A stretch of 12,009 nt of DNA from Candidatus Gastranaerophilales bacterium (GTDB taxonomy: Bacteria > Cyanobacteriota > Vampirovibrionia > Gastranaerophilales > Gastranaerophilaceae), in NCBI GenBank assembly GCA_021199975.1, contig JAJQHF010000085.1, forward strand, positions 1 through 12,009, written 5' to 3'. Made by a program: the position numbers and the translations under genes. The first letter of the stretch is position 1, and the number at the start of each line of letters is the position of its first letter. The notes beneath the pieces are model-generated. The model saw nothing but the letters and a program-made list of their open reading frames with translations. It did no database searches and had not been told where the DNA came from. Shown piece by piece: positions 1 to 6,366 of the stretch.

Positions 1-5
1 ATTTT

Positions 6-992
6 ATGCCGCATAAAACTGAAAATCCATTACAGCCCGTAAAATATGTAAGCTGTGATTTAATAGAGCATGGTCTGGATTTCTTTACGGACAGTATTAA
101 TTTTTGCTGCCGTATTCCGCCTACAGAAAAAGGATATAAAAAAATTATTGAAAATTACAACGGAGAACTTATAAATTGGGAAATTTTCTTTTCAATCAAG
201 AGGCGCTACAGAACCCAAATGAAAAACGGTAATATTATTCCCGAATGCAAAAATTGTATTTATCTGCAAGAAAAAGAATGGGATAATGAAGATTACATTT
301 CCTTCATCAATTTCAACAATTGGACTATATGTAATGAGCATTGTGTATACTGTTGGCTTAATGATAAAGACAGACCTCATCAAAAGCAGTATAATGTATA
401 TCCTGCAATAAAAGATATGGCAGACAAAGGCTATCTGAGAAAAGGCGGACATATTACAATAGCAGGCGGCGAACCGTGCAGCGCTCCAGAGTTTGATGAC
501 CTTTTAAAACTATTCATTGAACACGATTTATCAAGTATAAGAGTACTTACAAATGCTACTAAATACAGTGAAGCGGTTGAAAGAGGAATAAAAGAAGGCA
601 GAGTTAATATAGTGGTTTCTGTTGATTCAGGAACAAGAGAAACATTTATTAAAGTAAAGCGTTTTGATTTTTACGATAGAGTTTGGCAGAATATTAAAAC
701 TTACGCTGCTGTTCAGCCTGCCTGCGACAGAGTAAAAACAAAATTTATTTTAATACCGGGCTTAAATGATACAAAAGAAGAAATAACAGCCTGGATAACA
801 AATTCAATTAATGCAGGTGTAAAACATTTGGCATTTGATGTTGAAATGATGTGGTATAACCAAAATAAAGACAATATTCCTTCTGATATATATGAAACCG
901 TAAAATTTACTTTGGATAAAATAAAAGAAAACGGACTTGATGTCGAATTAATTGACAGAGGTTATATTCTTTCGCAAAATCTTCATAGTTAA
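6..992 (+). CDS. Radical SAM protein (MoaA/twitch-like core), function unknown
   Basis: A 328-residue radical SAM enzyme. The iron-sulfur/SAM cluster motif CxxxCxxC is C109, C113, C116. A GGEP motif at 154-157 (SAM amino-group binding) and an SVDSGT strand at 205-210 follow in the expected order of the partial TIM barrel. A CxxC pair (C81, C84) and further cysteines near the N terminus (C17, C34, C35) lie ahead of the barrel, and there is no cysteine-rich SPASM tail, so any extra cluster would be N-terminal. The family predicts 5'-deoxyadenosyl radical chemistry in the cytosol; the substrate cannot be read from sequence. Only five bases precede the ATG, so no ribosome site can be seen and the true start might lie outside the window, although the N terminus looks complete. 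The next gene starts 70 bases downstream with its own ribosome site. Class is sure, specific role unknown. Confidence 0.85.
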   Translation: MPHKTENPLQPVKYVSCDLIEHGLDFFTDSINFCCRIPPTEKGYKKIIENYNGELINWEIFFSIKRRYRTQMKNGNIIPECKNCIYLQEKEWDNEDYISFINFNNWTICNEHCVYCWLNDKDRPHQKQYNVYPAIKDMADKGYLRKGGHITIAGGEPCSAPEFDDLLKLFIEHDLSSIRVLTNATKYSEAVERGIKEGRVNIVVSVDSGTRETFIKVKRFDFYDRVWQNIKTYAAVQPACDRVKTKFILIPGLNDTKEEITAWITNSINAGVKHLAFDVEMMWYNQNKDNIPSDIYETVKFTLDKIKENGLDVELIDRGYILSQNLHS

Positions 993-1062
993 AATATACC
1001 TTCAATCGGATAATTATATATTTAAAATAATATGATATCTTCAAAAAAAAGGAGATAGAAAT

Positions 1063-1410
1063 ATGAATATGATTTTAAAATGGGTATTGTTTGCGCTTCT
1101 TATTATGTTTATAGCATGGGTAATTCCCGGAATAACAATAACGGGATTTTTAAGCGCATTGTTTGTTGTACTGATTTTAGGGCTTGTAAATACCTTCATA
1201 AAACCGCTTGTTAATTTGGTATCACTGCCTTTAAACGTATTTACTTTAGGTATTTTCAGCTTGATAATAAATGCTTTATTATTCCTGCTTGTTGCAAAAT
1301 TTTCACCGGGATTTAAGATAGACGGATTTTGGTCAGGATTTTTCGGCGCCTTAATCCTTTCAGTTTCAACACCTTTAATTGATAAAATTAATATCGGGAA
1401 GAAAGTATAA
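1063..1410 (+). CDS. YvlD/phage-holin-4-type small membrane protein
   Basis: A 115-residue integral membrane protein with four predicted helices at about 5-21, 27-49, 57-79 and 87-105. The conserved block runs from GLVNTFIKP (about 40-48) through the SLPLNVFTLG segment (54-63) to the final glycine-rich helix. This is the pattern of the Phage_holin_4_2 (DUF360, B. subtilis YvlD) family. Despite the Pfam name these are usually chromosomal proteins of unknown function, and nothing here suggests a lysis cassette. The start is fixed by GGAG at 1051-1054, eight bases before the ATG. The gene is followed after 64 bases by the aquaporin gene, which has its own promoter, so the two need not share a transcript. 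Family assignment is strong; the physiological role is open. Confidence 0.85.
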   Translation: MNMILKWVLFALLIMFIAWVIPGITITGFLSALFVVLILGLVNTFIKPLVNLVSLPLNVFTLGIFSLIINALLFLLVAKFSPGFKIDGFWSGFFGALILSVSTPLIDKINIGKKV

Positions 1411-1414
1411 AAAA

Positions 1415-1443
1415 TTTACATATACAAGGAAAAGTGTTATACT
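1415..1443 (+). promoter_or_regulatory. Sigma70-type promoter for the aquaporin gene
   Basis: TTTACA (1415-1420) and TATACT (1438-1443) are separated by exactly 17 bases, each box matching the consensus at five of six positions. The predicted start is near 1450, giving a leader of about 25 bases that contains the GGAG ribosome site. The -35 box begins five bases after the stop of the preceding gene. Match by eye; no transcription data. Confidence 0.6.
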
Positions 1444-1474
1444 AAGCTTTGTATTTATAAGTAAGGAGATATCC

Positions 1475-2113
1475 ATGAATGAAAAATTAAAAAAGTATTT
1501 GGTAGAACTTATAGGAACATTTTTCCTTGTGCTTACGGTTGCACATCTTGGTGGTGATCCGATGATGTTAGGTTTTATTTTAATGGTAATGGTCTACGCA
1601 GGAGGTCATATTTCAGGCGGACATTATAACCCTGCTGTGTCATTAGCTGCATGTGCCAGAGGTGCATTAAGTAAAGCAGAACTTATTCCTTATATGGTAT
1701 CACAGTTTGCAGGTGCAATACTGGCAGTATTGACATCTTTTGTTTTTGCAAGACATTTTCAGGATGAAGGACCCGGACCAATGGACGGAGGTCAGGGAGT
1801 TAACATATTTAGCGGATTAACTGCAGAATTTTTGTTTACTTTTGCATTATGTTATGTTGTATTGCAGGTTGCAACGACAAAGAAAACGCAAGGCAATTCT
1901 TATTATGGTATTGCAATAGGTTTAACACTTTCTGTAGCTGCTGCATGTTCTTTGGGCGGTCAATTCCCCGGTGCATATAATCCTGCAGTTGCTCTTTCTT
2001 ATGGTTTGCTTGATAAGGTTCAATGGGTAAATGTCTTCATGACTATTATTGTAAACTTTGTTGCAGGTGCTTTTGCTTTTGGCATATTTAAGCTAACTTC
2101 TTCGGAAGAATAA
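1475..2113 (+). CDS. MIP-family channel (aquaporin-like) with atypical selectivity filter
   Basis: A 212-residue six-helix channel of the major intrinsic protein family. Both half-helix signatures are present: NPA at 52-54, inside the classic GGHISGGHYNPAV block, and NPA at 169-171. The start at 1475 is chosen over an in-frame ATG at 1379 because GGAG (1465-1468) sits six bases before it and the promoter lies between the two; the earlier ATG would also overlap the preceding gene. The odd feature is the aromatic/arginine filter. The arginine that normally follows the second NPA is V172. By hand alignment to E. coli AqpZ, the loop-preceding histidine becomes A156 and the helix-2 phenylalanine becomes L32. 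The pore constriction should therefore be wide and apolar, so substrate may be something other than, or beyond, water. A strong terminator follows directly. Family is certain, substrate is not. Confidence 0.9.
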   Translation: MNEKLKKYLVELIGTFFLVLTVAHLGGDPMMLGFILMVMVYAGGHISGGHYNPAVSLAACARGALSKAELIPYMVSQFAGAILAVLTSFVFARHFQDEGPGPMDGGQGVNIFSGLTAEFLFTFALCYVVLQVATTKKTQGNSYYGIAIGLTLSVAAACSLGGQFPGAYNPAVALSYGLLDKVQWVNVFMTIIVNFVAGAFAFGIFKLTSSEE

Positions 2114-2134
2114 ATATTATTTTTATAAATATAG

Positions 2135-2174
2135 AAAAGCCATGAAACTCTAAACTTCAGTTTTATGGCTTTTT
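2135..2174 (+). terminator. Rho-independent terminator after the aquaporin gene
   Basis: A 15-bp stem (arms 2135-2149 and 2159-2173, one G-T wobble) encloses a nine-base loop and ends in a T run. The 5' arm begins with a run of A, so it may also stop minus-strand transcripts arriving from the convergent chromate-transporter genes. Confidence 0.85.
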
Positions 2175-2180
2175 AATCTA

Positions 2181-2237
2181 ATCTAGTGTTGCATTCTACC
2201 TTTGGCTCCTTGCCGCCGTTAAAATGCGGCACTAGAC
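2181..2237. repeat. 57-base imperfect palindrome, possible dispersed or structured element
   Basis: Arms of 20 bases (2181-2200 and 2218-2237) are inverted repeats. The core 14 positions (2182-2195 against 2223-2236) pair completely if two G-T wobbles are allowed. The centre (2201-2217) holds a small GGC/GCC hairpin at 2204-2214. A competing perfect six-base stem, TGCCGC (2211-2216) with GCGGCA (2226-2231), is also possible. GC content is about 49%, against about 30% around it. There is no T tract on either side, so it is not a normal intrinsic terminator. It lies between convergent genes, the usual home of REP-like or MITE-like elements. Only one copy occurs in the window. Confidence 0.5.
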
Positions 2238-2257
2238 TATATATATTGGAATAAATT

Positions 2258-2821
2258 TTAAAATCCCTTTATAACAATACCGCCAACTGCCCCTAAAATT
2301 ATAACAATGAGGGGATTTTTTTTAAAAAATATAAACGGAATAATTATTAATAAAAATAGCAGCAATGCCTGATAATCTATAAAACAAAAAGATGACGGTT
2401 CATCTTTTGTACGGATAATTGTTTGATAAAAAAGTTTTATGCTTATAGAAGCAAGAAGTGCGCACGCTGCAGGTTTTAACCCTGTAAATGCCATATTTAC
2501 GCAGCTGCAGCTTTGAAATTTTACAAAGAGTTTTGTTATTATAATCGTCATTATAAACGGAATTAAAATAATTGCAGATGTTGCAATTATTGCACCCAAA
2601 AGATTTGCGGTTGTATAACCGGTATAAGTAGCCATATTTATACCAATTGGGCCAGGGGTAATATTTGAAACGGCAATCATATTTGTTAGTTCTTCCATGC
2701 TGAACCAATTATATTTTTCCTGCAGATAATATAAAAAGGGTAAAGCGGCATAGCCTCCGCCTATTGCGAAAACACCTATTTTCATAAATTCATAAAAGAT
2801 TAAAAAGTATAATTTAAGCAT
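2258..2821 (-). CDS. Chromate transporter family half-subunit (second gene of pair)
   Basis: A 187-residue membrane protein equal to one half of the CHR (ChrA) superfamily. It shows the N-terminal GGGY motif (21-24) after the first helix, an acidic loop around 35-45, the family motif PGPIG (56-60) continuing to YTG (66-68), and hydrophobic helices at about 72-100, 108-132 and 150-185. Full-length ChrA is about 400 residues with two such halves; short-chain CHR proteins occur as adjacent pairs. Its start overlaps the end of the upstream partner by eight bases, which suggests translational coupling and 1:1 production. The family is named for chromate efflux, but many members have no shown chromate role, so anion specificity is inferred. 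Convergent with the aquaporin gene, and with no clear terminator of its own except possibly the hairpin at 2135-2174. Confidence 0.85.
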   Translation of the reverse strand: MLKLYFLIFYEFMKIGVFAIGGGYAALPFLYYLQEKYNWFSMEELTNMIAVSNITPGPIGINMATYTGYTTANLLGAIIATSAIILIPFIMTIIITKLFVKFQSCSCVNMAFTGLKPAACALLASISIKLFYQTIIRTKDEPSSFCFIDYQALLLFLLIIIPFIFFKKNPLIVIILGAVGGIVIKGF

Positions 2822-3362
2822 TTTTGCTGCCTTTTATTTTTGAATATAAAAGAGAAATTACGGCGGATGTAATTATTATTAACGTCGGCGAAACGGGCAA
2901 AATTAGTAAACACAATAAAATAAAAAAGAATAAAATATATGCAAATGTTGAATTTACACTTTTTGTCCATAAATCTTTAATTGTAAGTATAACAAGAATT
3001 ACAACCGAAATTCTTATGCCCCAAAATGCATTTTGAATAATAGGATAATCAATTATTGAAGTTAAAATGTTTGCAAGCATTATTATTATTACAAAAGGAG
3101 GGGTAATAATTCCTAAAATTGCAGTTAAAGCCCCTAAAATACCTCTGATTTTAAACCCTGCGCAAGTTGCAATATTTCCTGCTATAATACCCGGAATACA
3201 TTGGCTCATTGCATAAAAATCAATCAATTCTTCTTCTGTCAGCCATTTTTTTTCTTCAACTACGCTGCTTTTAAGAAGCGGAACAATAACATAACCGCCG
3301 CCAAGCAATTGAATTCCGATTATGAAAAAAACTTTATAAATTTCAAATAAAGAAACCTTCAT
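2814..3362 (-). CDS. Chromate transporter family half-subunit (first gene of pair)
   Basis: A 182-residue paralogue of the following gene with the same architecture: GGGY at 21-24, a charged loop at 34-47, the PG motif at 57-58 leading to GNIATCAG (62-69), then hydrophobic spans at about 72-103, 112-130 and 140-174. The PGP of the partner is PGI here, so the two halves have diverged, as is common for heteromeric short CHR pairs. It most likely assembles with the partner in the inner membrane as one antiporter-like carrier. Only a weak purine-rich ribosome site (GAGAT, about ten bases upstream of the ATG) is visible. It is divergent from uvrC, and both genes must be controlled from the 84 bases between them. 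Substrate is not provable from sequence. Confidence 0.85.
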   Translation of the reverse strand: MKVSLFEIYKVFFIIGIQLLGGGYVIVPLLKSSVVEEKKWLTEEELIDFYAMSQCIPGIIAGNIATCAGFKIRGILGALTAILGIITPPFVIIIMLANILTSIIDYPIIQNAFWGIRISVVILVILTIKDLWTKSVNSTFAYILFFFILLCLLILPVSPTLIIITSAVISLLYSKIKGSKNA

Positions 3363-3399
3363 ATTTTTATTATCTCATAAAGAATTTAATAAGTTTTAT

Positions 3400-3440
3400 T
3401 TAACATTTTTTTCGGTTAAATTATAAATATGTTGTAAAAT
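3400..3440 (+). promoter_or_regulatory. Candidate uvrC promoter(s) in the chr/uvrC divergent gap
   Basis: Two readings are possible. TTAACA (3400-3405), 16 bases, then TATAAA (3422-3427) would start transcription near 3434, leaving a leader of about 13 bases. Alternatively TAAAAT (3435-3440), which lacks a good -35 box, would place the start at or beside the ATG at 3447. In neither case does the leader contain a Shine-Dalgarno sequence. Confidence 0.4.
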
Positions 3441-3446
3441 ATTATT

Positions 3447-5282
3447 ATGGATGTTAAAGAGCAATTAAGACTAATACCTGAGGCAAGCGGTTCGTATCAG
3501 TTTTTTGATAAAACTAATACAATTATATATGTCGGCAAGGCAAAAAATCTTAAAAAACGAGTTTCAAGTTATTTTAATAAAAAGCATACTTCCGTTAAGT
3601 TATCGGTTATGGTTCCTCAAATAGAAAAAATTGAGTTTATAATTACAAATTCGGAAGTCGAAGCTTTAATTCTTGAATCTCACTTAATAAAAAAATACAA
3701 GCCCAAATATAATGTGTTATTAAAGGATGATAAGAAATTTCCTTATTTTCTTATTACAAAAGAAGATTATCCGAGAATATTTGTCACAAGAAAAGCTAAC
3801 AAAAATCCGGTTGAAGGTAAGTATTTCGGTCCTTATACAAATGCAAAATCCATGTATACGACTTTGGATTTATTGAAAAAATTATTTCCGTTAAAACAAT
3901 GTAAAACTGCTAAGTTTAAAGACAGACCCTGCATATATTATCAAATTGGCAGATGTATGGCGCCATGCCAAAAATTAATTTCTTCGGAAGAATATAAAAA
4001 GCTTATTAAAAATGTCGAATTATTTTTATCGGGAAAACAAATGCAGCTTGTTGAAGAACTTAAATCCATGATGGAAAAATATTCAAAAAATCAGGAATAT
4101 GAAAAAGCGGCTAAGTATCGGGACAGCTATTTTGATGTATTAAAAACAATAGAAAAACAAAAAGTTGTTTATGAAAATACAAATATAAATCAGGATATTA
4201 TTTCCGTTAGTTCAGATGAATTATTCGGAGGCATTTCTCTTTTACAAATACGTGACGGCAGACTTATAAATAAGAAAGATTTTGAAATTTCTAAATCTGA
4301 TTATGACAGCGAGGAGGAAATTGTTTCATATTTTATAAAAGAGTATTATCAATTATCCGGAGAATTTGATATTCCTTCTGAAATAATATTTTCAGCTAAA
4401 ATATCTCAAGAAGACAAATTGATTTTTGAAAAGTGGCTTACAGCAAAAAAAGGGTCAAAAGTATTGATTAATAGCGGAAAAAGTAAAAAGAATGATGACA
4501 TTTTGGAACTTGCACTTAAAAATTCAAATTATCACTTGCAGGAAATGAAGGTTAAATCTTTGCAGGAAATACAGAATAATTATAATGAAACAGGTGCTTA
4601 CATTCAGGAAAAATTAAGCCTGAGAAATTTTCCGCACAGGGTTGAATGTTTTGATATATCTCATATTCAGGGGACAAATACGGTTGCGTCTATGGTTTCT
4701 TTTTATAACGGAATGCCTAAAAAAAGCGAGTATAAAAAGTATAAAATTAAAACGGTTGAAGCCGGCAAACCTGATGATTTTAAATCAATGCAAGAAGTTG
4801 TAACGAGAAGATATTCAAAATTAATCAAAGAAAATTTACCGCTTCCCGACTTAATTGTTATAGACGGAGGAAAAGGACAGCTTTCAAGTGCGGTTTCAAT
4901 TTTAAAAGAACTCGGATTGGAACATCAGGATATTGTTTCTTTGGCAAAGAGAATTGAAGAAATTTTTATACCGAATAATCCGCAGCCTGTTATATTTCCA
5001 TCTAATTCACAGGCTTTATTTTTCTTTCAGAGAATAAGAGATGAAGCTCACAGATTTGCAATAACTTTCCACAGACATCTTAGGGAAAAAGAGGCTGTAA
5101 TTTCGGAGCTTGATAATATTAAAGGGCTTTTTCAAAAAAATAAAAAACTCCTTATTGAAAAATATTATTCAGTTTCAAAAATTTCAAAGCTGACAAAAGA
5201 AGAATTAGTGTTATTATTATCTAAGGGGCAGGCACAGCTTATATACGATTATTTTAATAAGGAAAAGAAAAAAAATGAATAA
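3447..5282 (+). CDS. uvrC: Excinuclease ABC subunit C
   Basis: The dual-incision nuclease of nucleotide excision repair, 611 residues, normal for the family. In order: a GIY-YIG nuclease domain (about 12-90) with Y17, YVG at 28-30, R38 and E77 for the 3' cut; four cysteines C152, C162, C170, C174, spaced like the iron-sulfur site of E. coli UvrC; a UvrB-binding UVR helix pair (about 199-234); an RNase H-like domain for the 5' cut with FDISHIQG (402-409, D403), IDGGKGQ (472-478, D473) and RDEAHRF (531-537); and a C-terminal helix-hairpin-helix region (about 553-605). The first hairpin reads NIKGLF instead of a GxG-type turn, so DNA binding there may be weakened. No Shine-Dalgarno precedes the ATG. 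The last eight bases overlap the next gene, implying coupled translation of an otherwise unrelated product. No uvrA or uvrB is nearby. Confidence 0.97.
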   Translation: MDVKEQLRLIPEASGSYQFFDKTNTIIYVGKAKNLKKRVSSYFNKKHTSVKLSVMVPQIEKIEFIITNSEVEALILESHLIKKYKPKYNVLLKDDKKFPYFLITKEDYPRIFVTRKANKNPVEGKYFGPYTNAKSMYTTLDLLKKLFPLKQCKTAKFKDRPCIYYQIGRCMAPCQKLISSEEYKKLIKNVELFLSGKQMQLVEELKSMMEKYSKNQEYEKAAKYRDSYFDVLKTIEKQKVVYENTNINQDIISVSSDELFGGISLLQIRDGRLINKKDFEISKSDYDSEEEIVSYFIKEYYQLSGEFDIPSEIIFSAKISQEDKLIFEKWLTAKKGSKVLINSGKSKKNDDILELALKNSNYHLQEMKVKSLQEIQNNYNETGAYIQEKLSLRNFPHRVECFDISHIQGTNTVASMVSFYNGMPKKSEYKKYKIKTVEAGKPDDFKSMQEVVTRRYSKLIKENLPLPDLIVIDGGKGQLSSAVSILKELGLEHQDIVSLAKRIEEIFIPNNPQPVIFPSNSQALFFFQRIRDEAHRFAITFHRHLREKEAVISELDNIKGLFQKNKKLLIEKYYSVSKISKLTKEELVLLLSKGQAQLIYDYFNKEKKKNE

Positions 5283-6366
5283 TAACCTTGAAAAGCCGCA
5301 GCAAATAACTTTTGATATTACAGACAGATGCCAAATGAAATGTGTGACTTGTTCAAAATGGAAAACAACGCCTTCCGACGTAATTTCAAAAGAACTAACC
5401 ACAGATGAGTGGAAAAAAGTTCTTTCTGACCTGAGAAATTGGCTTGGAGAAGGCTTTTGGTTCTGTTTCTCAGGCGGCGAACCTTTTTTAAGACAGGATA
5501 TTTTTGAACTTGCTGAATATGCTGATTCATTGGGAATAAAAGTTGCATCCATGTCTAATGCATTCAGTATTCAAAATTTATATGAAAAAATAATAAATTC
5601 TCCAATTCAATCGTTAAATATTTCTTTAAATGCCGTTAACAATCCGGTTATTCATGATGAATCAAGAGGAAGACATGGCTCGTATGAAAAAGCATTAGAT
5701 GCTATTATGACATTAAAAAAGCTTAGAGATGAAAAACATTCTTCTTTGGGTATAAATATTGCGACTATAGTATTTCCCGAAAATATTGAAGAGGTAATAC
5801 CTCTTGTAGAATTTGTAACAAAAAACAAAATAAACGGTATTATGTTTCAGCTTTTAGATGATAAGGAATCTTTTCACGGATATAATTATCAAAAGGGTTG
5901 TAATACTTCAGAGTACAAAATGCCTAAAGAACTGCGTGCAAAATATAAGAATATGGCAAAACGTGCAGCAGAAGTTATAAACAGGCTTGTTGAAATGAAG
6001 ATGGCAGGTCATTCAATTTATAATTCCTATGAGCAGCTTGAAGCAATGAAGGTTTTCTTTAATAATCCCGATGATATTTTAAAAGAAATTAAGTGTGATG
6101 TAGGTTCAACAAACTATGCTATTGACCCGTACGGAGATGTAAGATTGTGTTTCAACATGCTTCCTGTCGGAAATATTAAAGAAAATTTACCCGAAGAAAT
6201 TTGGAATAGTGAAAAAGCAAAAAAATGCAGAGATATGACTAAATCTTGCAAGATGTATTGCAGAATGCTAAATTGTAATTTTAAACATAACTTTGCAAAT
6301 TTTAATAAAAGTTTTATACACAAATGCAAAAATAAAATTTTAAGAATTTTAACCGGAAAATGCTAA
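5275..6366 (+). CDS. Radical SAM/SPASM-domain protein
   Basis: A 363-residue radical SAM enzyme with CxxxCxxC at C19, C23, C26 directly after a short first strand, GGEP at 67-70, and barrel strands including SLNISLNA (113-120). The tail is a SPASM-type region. C274, a YAIDPYGDVRLC segment ending at C292, and GNI-x-E-x-IW (299-310) are followed by C318, C325, C329, C334, enough to bind auxiliary 4Fe-4S clusters. Two more cysteines (C351, and C363 as the final residue) lie beyond it. SPASM enzymes usually modify peptides or proteins, or carry out other radical chemistry, but no short precursor-like gene is visible nearby. The ATG lies within the last eight bases of uvrC and the stop overlaps the DUF815 gene by seven, so all three are probably one transcript. 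Class is sure, substrate unknown. Confidence 0.9.
   Translation: MNNNLEKPQQITFDITDRCQMKCVTCSKWKTTPSDVISKELTTDEWKKVLSDLRNWLGEGFWFCFSGGEPFLRQDIFELAEYADSLGIKVASMSNAFSIQNLYEKIINSPIQSLNISLNAVNNPVIHDESRGRHGSYEKALDAIMTLKKLRDEKHSSLGINIATIVFPENIEEVIPLVEFVTKNKINGIMFQLLDDKESFHGYNYQKGCNTSEYKMPKELRAKYKNMAKRAAEVINRLVEMKMAGHSIYNSYEQLEAMKVFFNNPDDILKEIKCDVGSTNYAIDPYGDVRLCFNMLPVGNIKENLPEEIWNSEKAKKCRDMTKSCKMYCRMLNCNFKHNFANFNKSFIHKCKNKILRILTGKC

Noticed and set aside
1063..1410. Prophage holin
   Set aside because: The family name includes holin, but there is no endolysin, spanin or other phage gene in the window, and YvlD-type proteins are ordinary chromosomal membrane proteins.
1379..1474. In-frame ATG 96 bases upstream of the aquaporin start
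   Set aside because: It overlaps the previous gene, adds a basic segment unlike the family, and lies upstream of both the promoter and the GGAG site that serve ATG 1475.
2096..2110. cUUCGg tetraloop hairpin at the end of the aquaporin gene
   Set aside because: The stem is only four bases, it encodes the C-terminal Ser-Ser-Glu-Glu, and a full terminator follows; chance is the simplest explanation.
2181..2237. Integron attC site
   Set aside because: The palindromic shape and bulged arms suggest it, but the required RYYYAAC and GTTRRRY ends are not both present and no integrase or cassette lies nearby.
2400..2708. 102-codon minus-strand frame inside the second chromate-transporter gene
   Set aside because: It runs in another frame of a conserved membrane protein, and the translation is Tyr/Asn/Cys-rich and not protein-like.
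5217..5552. 111-codon minus-strand frame across the uvrC/SPASM junction
   Set aside because: It is antisense to two conserved genes and has no coding signal of its own.
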